This document shows, in pieces, positions 1-8,066 of a DNA stretch of 64,000 nucleotides. The first letter of the stretch is position 1; every line of letters starts with the position of its first letter. The notes under the pieces are model-generated. The model saw only the letters and a program-made list of their open reading frames with translations, ran no database searches and was not told where the DNA came from. This stretch comes from Streptacidiphilus albus JL83. GTDB taxonomy: Bacteria; Actinomycetota; Actinomycetes; Streptomycetales; Streptomycetaceae. The stretch lies in contig NZ_JQML01000001.1 of the NCBI RefSeq assembly GCF_000744705.1, positions 558,001 to 622,000 on the forward strand, in the 5' to 3' direction. Both the position numbers and the translations under genes were made by a program.

Positions 1-2016
1 CCCGACCTCGACGGGCTGCGGGCGTCGTACGACCTGGTGGTGGCCGCCGACGGGCTCAACTCGGCGATCCGGACCAAGGGCGCCGAGGTCTTCCGGCCCT
101 CGCTGGACCGGCGCCGGAACAAGTACATCTGGCTGGGCACGGACCTGGTCTTCGAGGCGTTCCAGTTCTTCGTCAGGCAGACGGAGTGGGGCACCATGCA
201 GATCCACGGCTACCCCTTCTCCGACACCGGCTCGACCTTCATCGTGGAGATGCACGAGGACGTCTGGCGCCGGGCCGGTTTCGACCGCCCCGGCGCGGAG
301 GACCTGCCGCCGGGCGCGTCCGACGAGTACGCCGTGGCCCGGATCGAGGAGATCTTCGCCGAGGAGCTGCGGGGCCACCGGGTCCTGACCAACAACTCGA
401 AGTGGATCAACTTCACCACGGTCCGCAACGAGCGCTGGTACGACGGCAATGTGGTGCTGCTGGGCGACGCCGCCCACACCGCCCACTTCTCCATCGGCTC
501 GGGCACCAAGCTGGCCATGGAGGACGCCCTCGCGCTCGCCGCCTGCCTGCACGAACAGCCGGACGTGGCCGCGGCGTTGGAGTCCTACCAGGCCGAGCGC
601 AAGCCGGTGGTGGAGTCGACCCAGCGGGCGGCGCAGGCGTCGCTGGAGTGGTTCGAGAACATCGGCATGTACGCCGGCCAGGACCCGGCGCAGTTCGCCT
701 TCAACCTGCTCACCCGCTCGCGCCGGATCACCTTCGAGAGCCTCGGGCAGCGCGATCCCGGGTTCGCCGCGCTGATGCAGGCCGAGTTCGCGCGGCAGCA
801 GGGCTCGACGGAGGACGCTCCGGCGATGTTCCAGCCGGTCCGGATCGGCGGTCTTGAGCTGCGGAACCGGATCATCGTCTCCCCGATGGACATGTACTCC
901 TCGGTGGACGGCGTCCCCGGCGACTTCCACCTGGTCCACCTGGGCTCCAAGGCGCTGGGCGGGGCCGGTCTGGTGATGAGCGAGATGGTCTGCGTCTCGC
1001 CCGAGGGCCGGATCACCCCGGGCTGCCCCGGGCTGTGGACCGAGGAGCAGGGCGAGGCCTGGCGCCGGGTCACCGACTTCGTGCACCGGCACAGTTCCGC
1101 CCGGATCGGGCTGCAGCTCGGCCACTCCGGCCGCAAGGGCTCGACCAGGGTCATGTGGGAGGGCATGGACCAGCCGCTCGACGAGGGCAACTGGGAGGTG
1201 ATCGGCCCCTCGGCGATCCCCTACGGCAGCGGCTGCCACGTCCCCAGGGAAGCGACCCGCGCGGACCTGGACCGGGTGGTCGCGGACTTCGCCGCCGCCG
1301 CCGGGCGGGCGGTGCGCGCCGGGTTCGACCTGGTCGAGGTGCACGCCGCCCACGGCTACCTGCTCTCGTCCTTCCTCTCCCCGGTCGCCAACCGGCGCAC
1401 CGACGAGTACGGGGGGCCGCTGGACAACCGGCTGCGGTTCCCGCTGGAGGTCTTCGACGCGGTGCGGCGCACCGTTCCGGCGGAGATCCCGGTGACCGTC
1501 CGGATCTCGGCGACCGACTGGGTGCCGAACGGCAACACCGGGGAGGACGCGGTGGAGATCGCCCGGGCGTTCGTCGAGCACGGCGCCGCCGCGATCGACG
1601 TCTCCTCGGGCCAGGTCGCCCAGGACGAGCAGCCGGCCTTCGGCCGCTCGTACCAGACCCCGTTCGCCGACCGGATCCGTCACCTGGTGGCCGGGCCTGC
1701 CGGGGTGCCGGTGATCGCGGTCGGCGCCATCTCCTCCTACGACGATGTGAACTCGATCCTGCTCGCCGGGCGGGCGGACCTCTGCGCCCTGGGCCGCACC
1801 CACCTCTACAACCCGCAGTGGACGCTCCAGGCCGCCGCCGAGCAGGAGTACCGCGGCTCCGGCGCGCAGTGGCCGGCGCCCTGGGAGGCCGGTCGCCGCA
1901 GGCCGCCGTCCGCCCGCACCGACAAGGTCCCGCCGCGGCTGTCGCTGCTGCGCGCGGGCGCCGCCGACGACGTGCACCTGCGGTGGACGCCGGGCAGGGG
2001 CCCGGCGTCCGGATGA
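1..2016 (+). CDS. Bifunctional FAD monooxygenase / Old Yellow Enzyme-type oxidoreductase (salicylyl-CoA 5-hydroxylase or 2-aminobenzoyl-CoA monooxygenase/reductase type), 5' partial
   Basis: The reading frame is open from base 1, so the N-terminal Rossmann part lies outside the window. What remains starts with the flavoprotein hydroxylase motif VAADGLNS and continues with the second FAD motif LLGDAAHTAHFS near nt 460-495. A second domain begins near nt 826 (MFQPVRIGGLELRNRI) and is a complete FMN-binding Old Yellow Enzyme barrel with the HAAHGYLLSSFLSP active-site segment near nt 1342. This fusion is known from enzymes that hydroxylate and reduce aromatic CoA thioesters such as salicylyl-CoA or 2-aminobenzoyl-CoA; the exact substrate cannot be read from the sequence. 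A PaaX-type regulator follows 25 bp downstream, consistent with CoA-dependent aromatic degradation. The stop codon is at 2014-2016. Confidence 0.88.
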   Translation, partial: PDLDGLRASYDLVVAADGLNSAIRTKGAEVFRPSLDRRRNKYIWLGTDLVFEAFQFFVRQTEWGTMQIHGYPFSDTGSTFIVEMHEDVWRRAGFDRPGAEDLPPGASDEYAVARIEEIFAEELRGHRVLTNNSKWINFTTVRNERWYDGNVVLLGDAAHTAHFSIGSGTKLAMEDALALAACLHEQPDVAAALESYQAERKPVVESTQRAAQASLEWFENIGMYAGQDPAQFAFNLLTRSRRITFESLGQRDPGFAALMQAEFARQQGSTEDAPAMFQPVRIGGLELRNRIIVSPMDMYSSVDGVPGDFHLVHLGSKALGGAGLVMSEMVCVSPEGRITPGCPGLWTEEQGEAWRRVTDFVHRHSSARIGLQLGHSGRKGSTRVMWEGMDQPLDEGNWEVIGPSAIPYGSGCHVPREATRADLDRVVADFAAAAGRAVRAGFDLVEVHAAHGYLLSSFLSPVANRRTDEYGGPLDNRLRFPLEVFDAVRRTVPAEIPVTVRISATDWVPNGNTGEDAVEIARAFVEHGAAAIDVSSGQVAQDEQPAFGRSYQTPFADRIRHLVAGPAGVPVIAVGAISSYDDVNSILLAGRADLCALGRTHLYNPQWTLQAAAEQEYRGSGAQWPAPWEAGRRRPPSARTDKVPPRLSLLRAGAADDVHLRWTPGRGPASG

Positions 2017-2041
2017 CCACCGGTTCGGCATACTGGCACCG

Positions 2042-2902
2042 ATGAACGACATGATGGTCGAACGGCCCGCGGCGACCGCGCCCCGTTCCCGGACCGTGCT
2101 GGTGACCTTCCTCGGTTCGGTCGTCCGCACCATGGGCGACTGGATGCCGATCGCGGGCACGGTCGCCCTGCTCACCCAGTCCGGCCTGGACACCTCCAGC
2201 GTCCGGACGGCGGTGTTCCGGCTGAAGAAGCGCGGCTGGCTGGAGTCGGAGACCCGCGCGGGCCGGCGCGGCTACGCCCTGACGCCGACCGCGCTGGACG
2301 CGCTCGCGGTCGGCGACGAGGTCATCTGGCACGCGCGGCAGCCGGCCGACCTCGCCGACGGCTGGTGCGTGGTGAACTTCTCGGTGCCGGAGTCCGCCCG
2401 GGCCGTGCGCCATCAGCTGACCGGTCACCTGGCCTCGCTCGGCTTCGGCAACATCGGCTCGGCGGTCTGGATCGCCCCGGCCCGGATGCTCCCGGCGGCC
2501 CAGCGCGCCATCGCCGAACTGGACCTCACCCCGCAGTGCGCCGTCTTCGTCGGCGACTATGCGGCGGGCCAGGAGCTCACCGCCATGGTCCGCAACGGCT
2601 GGGACCTGGACGAGATCGACCGGCGCTACCGGGAGTTCATCGAGGACCACCGGCACCGGGCGGACCGCTTGACCGGCTCCGCCGGAATGGGCGGCGAGGA
2701 GGCCTTCGACGCCTACCTCTCGGTGGTCAACCGCTGGCGCAAGCTGCCGTTCCGCGATCCGGGACTGCCGAGCGAGGTGCTGCCCGCGGACTGGAGCGGC
2801 CCCGCCGCCGTCCAGCTGTTCGAACGGATGGTCGCCGTCCTGGAGGGCCCGGCGCTGGCCCATGCCGCACCCTACTGGCCGGCCCGGCCCGACCCGGTCT
2901 GA
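2042..2902 (+). CDS. PaaX family transcriptional regulator
   Basis: A 286-residue protein with an N-terminal winged helix (RTVLVTFLGSVV...VRTAVFRLKKRGWLESE, about residues 14-75) and the PaaX central and C-terminal regions (WCVVNFSVPESAR; GFGNIGSAVWIAP). PaaX proteins repress phenylacetyl-CoA and related aromatic CoA pathways and are released by an aryl-CoA ligand. It sits directly after the aromatic-CoA monooxygenase on the same strand, so local control of that pathway is the natural inference. Two in-frame ATGs (2042 and 2051) are possible starts. Length is normal for the family. Confidence 0.88.
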   Translation: MNDMMVERPAATAPRSRTVLVTFLGSVVRTMGDWMPIAGTVALLTQSGLDTSSVRTAVFRLKKRGWLESETRAGRRGYALTPTALDALAVGDEVIWHARQPADLADGWCVVNFSVPESARAVRHQLTGHLASLGFGNIGSAVWIAPARMLPAAQRAIAELDLTPQCAVFVGDYAAGQELTAMVRNGWDLDEIDRRYREFIEDHRHRADRLTGSAGMGGEEAFDAYLSVVNRWRKLPFRDPGLPSEVLPADWSGPAAVQLFERMVAVLEGPALAHAAPYWPARPDPV

Positions 2903-2967
2903 CCCCCGCGACCGGTCCGGCCCCCGCGCCCCCGCCTCCTCACTCCCGCCTCCTCACAGCCGCCCCC

Positions 2968-3816
2968 TCACAGCCGGGTGGCGGTCCGGACCAGGCCGGC
3001 GACGGCTGCCGAGCGGCTGTGCGAGGGCCACGCGATCACCGTGGTGACCGGCGGCGCGTCCAGCACCGGCACCGCGACCAGGTCACCGTGCAACTGGGCC
3101 CGGCTGGACTCCGGCAGGACCGCCGAGGCGCGGCCGAGCGCGATCAGCTGCAGCAGCTGCGTGTGGTCCCGGACCTGCAGACCGGGACCGTCCGGATAGG
3201 CGCCGTCGCGTCCCGGCCAGCGCGGCATCGGCAGGCCCGGCAGCGCGGTGACCTCGGCCATCCGCACCTGGGCCCGGCCGGTGAGGGGGTGCCCGGCCGG
3301 CAGCACCACCACCTGACCCTCGGTGCAGAGCACCTCGGTGTCGAATCCGGCCGTCGCGTCGAAGGGCCGGTGCAGCAGGGCCACGTCCGCCCGCCCGTCG
3401 CGCAACAGCCGTACCTGCTCACCGATCCCGCACAGCAGCACCTCGACGACGCCCGCACCGGGTTCGGCGGCATAGGCGTCCAGCAACTTGGTCAGCAGTT
3501 CGCTGGACGCGCCCGCCTTGGTGGCGAGCACCACGTCGGCCTGCCCGGCCTCGGCCAGGACGGCCCGGCGCGTACGGCGCTCGGCGGCCTCGACCGCCTC
3601 CAGCGCCGCCCGGCCCTCCCGCAGCAGCACCGCTCCGGCGCCGGTCAGGGCGACGCCACGGCTGCCGCGTTCCAGCAGTGTCGCGCCGAGGCGCCGTTCG
3701 AGCTGGCGGATCGCCCGCGACAGCGGCGGCTGCGCGATGCCGAGCCGCTGCGCCGCCCGGCCGAAGTGCAGTTCCTCGGCGACGGCGATGAAATACCTCA
3801 ACTCCCGGGTCTCCAC
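2968..3816 (-). CDS. LysR family transcriptional regulator
   Basis: 282 residues with a canonical N-terminal LysR helix-turn-helix (METRELRYFIAVAEELHFGR...QPPLSRAIRQLE, residues 1-58) and a periplasmic-binding-like effector domain (QADVVLATKAGASSELL onward). It is divergent from the SDR gene at 3920 with about 100 bp between the starts. That gap contains a perfect 9-bp-arm palindrome (3844-3866) carrying an ATAC-N7-GTAT core, the classical LysR T-N11-A box. It therefore probably regulates the SDR and itself. Convergent with the PaaX gene. Confidence 0.92.
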   Translation of the reverse strand: METRELRYFIAVAEELHFGRAAQRLGIAQPPLSRAIRQLERRLGATLLERGSRGVALTGAGAVLLREGRAALEAVEAAERRTRRAVLAEAGQADVVLATKAGASSELLTKLLDAYAAEPGAGVVEVLLCGIGEQVRLLRDGRADVALLHRPFDATAGFDTEVLCTEGQVVVLPAGHPLTGRAQVRMAEVTALPGLPMPRWPGRDGAYPDGPGLQVRDHTQLLQLIALGRASAVLPESSRAQLHGDLVAVPVLDAPPVTTVIAWPSHSRSAAVAGLVRTATRL

Positions 3817-3843
3817 GCGTCCACGCTACCCGTCCCCAGCGGG

Positions 3844-3866
3844 AGCGATACCCGTCCGGTATCGCT
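3844..3866. promoter_or_regulatory. LysR-type operator palindrome
   Basis: The left arm agcgatacc (3844-3852) and right arm ggtatcgct (3858-3866) are perfect reverse complements around a 5-nt spacer. The core ATAC-N7-GTAT fits the LysR T-N11-A consensus and lies between the divergent LysR and SDR starts. Seen directly; binding by the neighbouring regulator is inferred. Confidence 0.75.
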
Positions 3867-3919
3867 GTCCACCCCATCGGTCCTGGACGCCGCGCCGTCG
3901 GCAGGAGCAGGCTCGACCC

Positions 3920-4645
3920 ATGACCGAAAAGACAATCGCGCTGGTGACCGGCGCGAACAAGGGCATCGGATACGAGATCGCGGTCGGCCTGGCCGCCCTC
4001 GGCTGGCAGGTGGGAGTGGGCGCCCGGGACGAGCAGCGCCGCGAGGCCGCCGTGGCCAAGCTGCGCGCGGCCGGGGCCGACGTGTTCGGCGTTCCGCTGG
4101 ACGTGACCGACGACGCGAGCGTGGCCGCCGCCGCCGCGCTGATCGAGGAGCGGGCCGGGCGCCTCGACGTCCTCGTCAACAACGCCGGGATCACCGGCGG
4201 CGCACCGCAGACCCCCACCACGGTCGACCCCGCGACGGTGCTGGCCGCCGTGGAGACCAACGTGATCGGGGTCATCCGGGTCACCAACGCGATGCTGCCG
4301 CTGCTGCGCCGCTCGGCGTCACCGCGGATCGTGAACATGTCCAGCAGCGTCGGCTCACTCACCCTGCAGACCACGCCCGGCGCCGAGATCGGTCCGATCT
4401 CCGCCGCCTACTCACCGTCGAAGTCCTTCCTCAACGCCGTCACCGTCCAGTACGCCAAGGAGCTGCAGGACACCGGCATCCTCATCAACGCGGCCTGCCC
4501 CGGATACACCGCGACCGACCTCAACGCCTTCCACGGGGTCCGCACCCCGGAACAGGGCGCGGCGATCGCCGTCCGGCTGGCGACCCTGCCCGACGACGGC
4601 CCGACCGGCGGCTTCTTCGACGACGCGGGCGAGGTGCCCTGGTGA
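3920..4645 (+). CDS. Short-chain dehydrogenase/reductase (carbonyl reductase-like)
   Basis: 241 residues starting MTEKTIALVTGANKGIG, with the TGxxxGIG cofactor motif at about residues 10-17, NNAG at the end of beta-4, the MSSS catalytic serine segment and a YSPSK active-site YxxxK. The GANKGIGYEIA wording resembles the carbonyl reductase/classical SDR branch that uses NADPH. A longer open frame upstream is ignored because the ATG at 3920 begins exactly where the SDR fold begins. Divergent from LysR, so probably its target. Substrate unknown. Confidence 0.9.
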   Translation: MTEKTIALVTGANKGIGYEIAVGLAALGWQVGVGARDEQRREAAVAKLRAAGADVFGVPLDVTDDASVAAAAALIEERAGRLDVLVNNAGITGGAPQTPTTVDPATVLAAVETNVIGVIRVTNAMLPLLRRSASPRIVNMSSSVGSLTLQTTPGAEIGPISAAYSPSKSFLNAVTVQYAKELQDTGILINAACPGYTATDLNAFHGVRTPEQGAAIAVRLATLPDDGPTGGFFDDAGEVPW

Positions 4646-4759
4646 GCAGCTCACCGACCGGTGCTCCCGCCCCGCCGGTGGTCCAGGTTGGCAGGGACGA
4701 GGTCGTGCTCCGTAGGCCCTCGGGGGCGACCGGTCGTCGAGTAGGGAGGAATCCCGGCG

Positions 4760-5308
4760 ATGGACGTGACGGCGCTTGTCATCCTCTTCGGTTGGGTGGC
4801 CTTCTCGATCGGCTGGCTGATCGCGGCCTTCGGCGCGAAGCCGGGAAGGATGCGCTGGGGCCGGTTCGCCGGGCTGCGGGTGGTGCTCGTCCTCGTCCTC
4901 GTGGTGCTCGTCCGGACCAGGGCGTTCAAGGGCCACGCGGTGACCGACGACCCCTGGCGGCAGGGCGTCGGACTGGCCGTGTTCGTGCTGGGGCTGGCGC
5001 TCGCCGTGTGGGCCAGGGCGTACCTCGGCCGGAACTGGGGCATGCCGATGACCAGGAAGGCCGACCCGGAGCTGGTGACCACCGGCCCCTACCGGAGCAT
5101 CCGCCACCCCATCTACTCCGGGATCATCCTCGCGATGGCCGGCACCGCCGTCGCGGTGAGCCTGACCTACCTGGTGGTTCTCGTGGTGTTCGCCGGGTAC
5201 TTCGTCTACAGCGCCGTCACCGAGGAGCGCGACATGGCCGCGCGCTTCCCGGACACGTATCCGGCCTACAAGCGCTCGACGAAGATGCTCATCCCCTTCG
5301 TCCTCTGA
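4760..5308 (+). CDS. Isoprenylcysteine carboxyl methyltransferase (ICMT)-like integral membrane methyltransferase
   Basis: 182 residues, preceded by a gggagga ribosome-binding site. Hydrophobic segments are at about residues 4-24, 37-51, 70-86 and 123-146. The signature GPYRSIRHPIYSG (about residues 112-124), followed by a late E-E-R segment, is the AdoMet-binding motif of the ICMT/phospholipid methyltransferase (PEMT) superfamily. The acceptor of bacterial members is usually unknown. Convergent with the next gene, with a short hairpin (5307-5333) between them. Confidence 0.85.
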   Translation: MDVTALVILFGWVAFSIGWLIAAFGAKPGRMRWGRFAGLRVVLVLVLVVLVRTRAFKGHAVTDDPWRQGVGLAVFVLGLALAVWARAYLGRNWGMPMTRKADPELVTTGPYRSIRHPIYSGIILAMAGTAVAVSLTYLVVLVVFAGYFVYSAVTEERDMAARFPDTYPAYKRSTKMLIPFVL

Positions 5309-5364
5309 GCCGGACCCCGAGCGGCTCCGGCTCACGAGTGACTGCGGATCCCGACCGGGTGCCC

Positions 5365-5700
5365 TCACGCGGCGACCGCCAGCCGGTAGCCGCGCCTGGG
5401 CACCGTGCGAACCAGCCCCGCGTAGCCGCCCAGCGCACCGCGCAGCCGGGCGACGGCCGCCTCCACCGCATGCTCGTCCGCACCCGTGCCGACCCAGACC
5501 CGGCCCAGCAGCTCGGCGCGGCTGAGCACCCGGCCGGGGCGCTCGGCCAGCGCCCGCAGCAGCGCGGCCTGGGTGGGCGACAGCCGGATGCACTCCCCGG
5601 CGACCAGTACCGCGCTGCCCTGGAGCACCAACCGGTGCCCCTCGAAGTCGAGTTCGCGGTTGCCCTGGGGCAGCCTCTCGGGGTCGGGTGCCGTCGCCAT
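5365..5700 (-). CDS. Stand-alone OmpR/PhoB-type winged-helix protein
   Basis: 111 residues consisting almost only of a Trans_reg_C winged helix: IRLSPTQAALLRALAERPGRVLSRAELLGRVW, the DEHAVEAAVARLRGAL recognition helix region, then the VRTVPRRGYRLAV wing. There is no receiver domain, so it is not a standard response regulator. Similar DNA-binding modules occur as C-terminal domains of uroporphyrinogen-III synthase fusions and as orphan regulators. Target unknown; the neighbouring methyltransferase is convergent and shares no promoter with it. Confidence 0.75.
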   Translation of the reverse strand: MATAPDPERLPQGNRELDFEGHRLVLQGSAVLVAGECIRLSPTQAALLRALAERPGRVLSRAELLGRVWVGTGADEHAVEAAVARLRGALGGYAGLVRTVPRRGYRLAVAA

Positions 5701-5847
5701 GCCGTGAAGGCTCCGGCAGCGAGGTTTCCGGGCTGTTGCGTGCAGGTCACGCCTCGGTTAGCGCGGCATACACGCCGGCTGCAGCCGAAGGGCATCCCGC
5801 CGCCGCCGGAGCCGGGGCGGCCCGGCCGCCCCGCTCCGCCGCCGCCC

Positions 5848-6609
5848 CTACCGGGCGGTCATCCGCAGCGCGCCGTCCATCCGGACCGTCTCGCCGTTGA
5901 GGTAGTCGTGCTCGGTGATCATGGTGACCAGCCGGGCGAACTCCTCGGGCCGGGCCAGCCGCTGCGGGAACGTCACGCTCGCGCCGAGCGCGTCCCGGAC
6001 CTCGTCGCTGAAGCCGGCCATCATCGGGGTGTCCACGATGCCGGGGGCGATGGTGACCACCCGGATGCCGTACTGGGCGAGGTCGCGGGCGGCCGTGATG
6101 GTCATCCCGGCGACACCGGCCTTGGACGCGGCGTAGGCGATCTGGCCGATCTGCGCCTCGAACGCGGCGATCGACGCGGTGTTGACGACGAGCCCGCGCT
6201 GGCCGTTCTCGTCCGGCTCGTGCCGGGCGATGGACTCGGCCGCCAGCCGCAGCACATTGAAGGTGCCGAGCAGGTTGACCTTCAGCACCTGGTGGAAGAG
6301 GTCGAGGTCGTGCGGACCCTTGCGGCCCAGGATCCGGGCCGACGGGGCGATCCCGGCGCAGTTCACCGCCAGCCGCAGCACAGCGCCGTCCGCGTCGATC
6401 CGCTCCAGTGCCGCGCGGACCGGCGCCTCCTCGGTGACGTCGGCGGGCAGCAGGGTGACCCCGTCCGGCTGGGGCCCCGCCTCGGAGACGGCCCGCTCCA
6501 GGTCCAGGCCGTAGACCAGCGCACCGCGCTCGGCGAGGGCGGCTGCCGTGGCCGCGCCCAGGCCCGAGGCGGCACCGGTGACCAGTGCGGCGGATCCGGC
6601 TATGTCCAT
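5848..6609 (-). CDS. SDR family, type II 3-hydroxyacyl-CoA dehydrogenase-like
   Basis: 253 residues from an ATG preceded by aggagag. Motifs: TGAASGLGAATA (cofactor), DVTEE, NCAGIAPSA, the VVNTASIAAFEAQIGQIAYAASKAG catalytic region with YAASK, and PGIVDTPMM. The RKGPHDLDLFHQVLKVNLLGT stretch is typical of 17-beta-HSD10 / 3-hydroxyacyl-CoA dehydrogenase type 2 relatives that oxidise 3-hydroxyacyl-CoA with NAD. That fits a role in beta-oxidation of acyl- or aryl-CoA beside the aromatic-CoA genes to the left. A longer open frame upstream has no ribosome-binding site and was not used. Confidence 0.88.
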   Translation of the reverse strand: MDIAGSAALVTGAASGLGAATAAALAERGALVYGLDLERAVSEAGPQPDGVTLLPADVTEEAPVRAALERIDADGAVLRLAVNCAGIAPSARILGRKGPHDLDLFHQVLKVNLLGTFNVLRLAAESIARHEPDENGQRGLVVNTASIAAFEAQIGQIAYAASKAGVAGMTITAARDLAQYGIRVVTIAPGIVDTPMMAGFSDEVRDALGASVTFPQRLARPEEFARLVTMITEHDYLNGETVRMDGALRMTAR

Positions 6610-7172
6610 GGAACTCTCCTCAACGGATGAACGACGGTTGCAGTCGACAGGGCTGTCAGCGGGCGGGCCGGCGGCGGCTCGGCACTCTCGCCGAGCCTGG
6701 TGCGTTGGCCTGCGGACCCCGGAAGCCGGCTCACGAATCTTCCGACCTTCCGGACATCCAGCAGCTCGGGACAACTATGCCGCATGCCGATCGAAGGCGA
6801 CCGAGCGACCCGATACGCCTACACGTAGATCATCCGGGACAGCTCGGGGACAATACAAGAACCCGGCTCGCCGTGCAGGGTGCCTGCCAGTGTGCGCAGC
6901 CGGCCCAGCGAGAACGGCGCGGCGCACCACGTCAGCGCCAACCCGGAACGGCCGCCGCTCCCCCGGCACCGACCGCCGGCCTGGCACATTCTCACTTATT
7001 CGCACTTGCATTCGACCATGGACACCATCGCCCCTCCCCCGGATCACCCCCCGGCGCGCACCCGAAGCCACGATCCCGCGTGGGCCGACAACGCAGGTGG
7101 CGCGGCGTCCCAAGATGCAGGTCACCTGTGGGTGAGGCAGGGTCATAGAACGACCCGTCCGAGGAGGCTGCC
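6610..7172. other. Gene-free stretch between SDR and small membrane protein
   Basis: About 560 bp. Open frames on both strands have no ribosome-binding site or recognisable protein features. It presumably holds the SDR promoter and that of the 7173 gene. No RNA gene or repeat was recognised. Confidence 0.5.
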
Positions 7173-7343
7173 GTGGTCTGGTTCCTACTGCTCATCCTGA
7201 TCGCCGTGGTCTTCGGCTTCCTCGGCGCGCTGATCAAGGGCTTGCTCTGGCTGCTCGTCATCGGCTGCGTCGTGTTCGTGGTGGCGCTGCTGTTCGCCGG
7301 CTGGCGCCTGCGCTCGGCCTCGGCCAACCGGGCCCGCCGCTAG
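7173..7343 (+). CDS. Small two-helix membrane protein
   Basis: 56 residues from a GTG preceded by gaggagg. The sequence is almost entirely hydrophobic (VWFLLLILIAVVFGFLGAL, then LLWLLVIGCVVFVVALLFAG) and ends in an arginine-rich tail, giving two predicted transmembrane helices with a cytoplasmic basic end. Small proteins of this layout are common in Streptomyces, often near stress genes; the next gene downstream is a GlsB-type stress membrane protein. No known function. Confidence 0.7.
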   Translation: MVWFLLLILIAVVFGFLGALIKGLLWLLVIGCVVFVVALLFAGWRLRSASANRARR

Positions 7344-7545
7344 GGCTACCGCTCCTCGGCCTCCGCCGGACCGCCGTGACGGGGCGGAGCCGCATCTTCG
7401 CGCAGAACCACGACGCCGAGCTTTTTCGTGCACGGCCGATGTCCAAGGATCTGGGGCACAGGTCACACCCATGTCTTCCGTCGCCGGGGGTAGTCGCCCA
7501 TTGAGCCCGGGCTACTGCGGGCCGCCCCAACGACAGGAGTACCCC

Positions 7546-7815
7546 ATGGGCATCATCGCCTGGATCCTCATCGGCCTCATCGCCGGCGCCATCGCGAAGG
7601 CCATCATGCCCGGCAGAGACCCCGGCGGCGTCATCATCACAATGATCATCGGCATCTGCGGCGCGCTCCTCGGCGGCTGGCTCGGCAAGGTCGTCCTCCA
7701 CGTCCACTCCATCAACGGCTTCTTCCACGCCTCCACGTGGATCGCCGCCATCGTCGGCTCCGTCATCCTCCTCGCCCTGTACCGGCTGATCTCCCCCGGC
7801 CGGACACGCGGCTAG
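7546..7815 (+). CDS. GlsB/YeaQ/YmgE family stress response membrane protein
   Basis: 89 residues, ATG after a caggag ribosome-binding site. Starts MGIIAWILIGLIAGAIAKAI and has the glycine-rich helices (GICGALLGGWLGK; ASTWIAAIVGSVILLALYRL) of the transglycosylase-associated/GlsB family, three predicted membrane segments. Members are induced by general stress in many bacteria; the molecular role is unclear. A strong hairpin terminator follows within 15 nt. Confidence 0.88.
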   Translation: MGIIAWILIGLIAGAIAKAIMPGRDPGGVIITMIIGICGALLGGWLGKVVLHVHSINGFFHASTWIAAIVGSVILLALYRLISPGRTRG

Positions 7816-7825
7816 AAGCCCGCGC

Positions 7826-7854
7826 AGGCCCCGCCACCGGAACCGGCGGGGCCT
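7826..7854 (+). terminator. Intrinsic terminator after the GlsB-like gene
   Basis: The perfect stem ggccccgcc / ggcggggcc (7827-7835 with 7845-7853, plus one A-T pair) closes a 9-nt loop immediately after the stop codon and is followed by tt. Confidence 0.7.
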
Positions 7855-7955
7855 TCGCGACGGGCGGGGCTGCTCGGGCAAAGGGGATTGGACGGGACGA
7901 TGCCCGGGCTTGTACCTTGCACTTGATCGCGACGCTGCCCGAGGAGGTGAGACCC

Positions 7956-8015
7956 ATGAACGCTGTATCGATGTGGGTGCTCCCCCTTGCCGTCACGGTC
8001 GGGCGACTGACGTAG
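7956..8015 (+). CDS. 19-residue leader peptide (uORF) upstream of hydrolase-fold gene, copy 1
   Basis: ATG preceded by a near-perfect Shine-Dalgarno (gaggaggtgagaccc). It encodes MNAVSMWVLPLAVTVGRLT and ends 51 nt before the hydrolase ATG. A second copy of the same arrangement occurs at 33642-33701 on the other strand (MKAVLVWVLPLVATVGRSA), with 12 of 19 residues identical, the same Shine-Dalgarno spacing and conserved codons through the WVLPL and VGR parts. The second half of the uORF can pair with a conserved element after its stop (GGTGCTCCC 7976-7984 with GGGAGCGCC 8024-8032; inner GGCGAC 8002-8007 with GTCGCC 8018-8023). Inferred role: translation-dependent control of the downstream gene. 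Not a cysteine-rich leader of the known actinobacterial type. Confidence 0.7.
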   Translation: MNAVSMWVLPLAVTVGRLT

Positions 8016-8032
8016 GTGTCGCCGGGAGCGCC
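7976..8032 (+). promoter_or_regulatory. Nested RNA stem spanning the uORF stop codon, copy 1
   Basis: The outer 9-bp stem (7976-7984 with 8024-8032, one G-U pair) encloses a 6-bp stem (8002-8007 with 8018-8023) whose loop holds the uORF stop codon. The same two stems form in the second copy (33625-33681), where one inner pair becomes G-U. A ribosome translating the uORF would melt the outer arm, so an attenuation or coupling device is inferred. Confidence 0.55.
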
Positions 8033-8066
8033 TCCACAACAAGGCCCTCCTGAAAGGCAACACCTC

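Noticed and set aside
2365..6630. 1,421-codon plus-strand ORF crossing PaaX, LysR and SDR genes
   Set aside because: Overlaps several well-supported genes on both strands and has low-complexity Arg/Gly/Pro composition.
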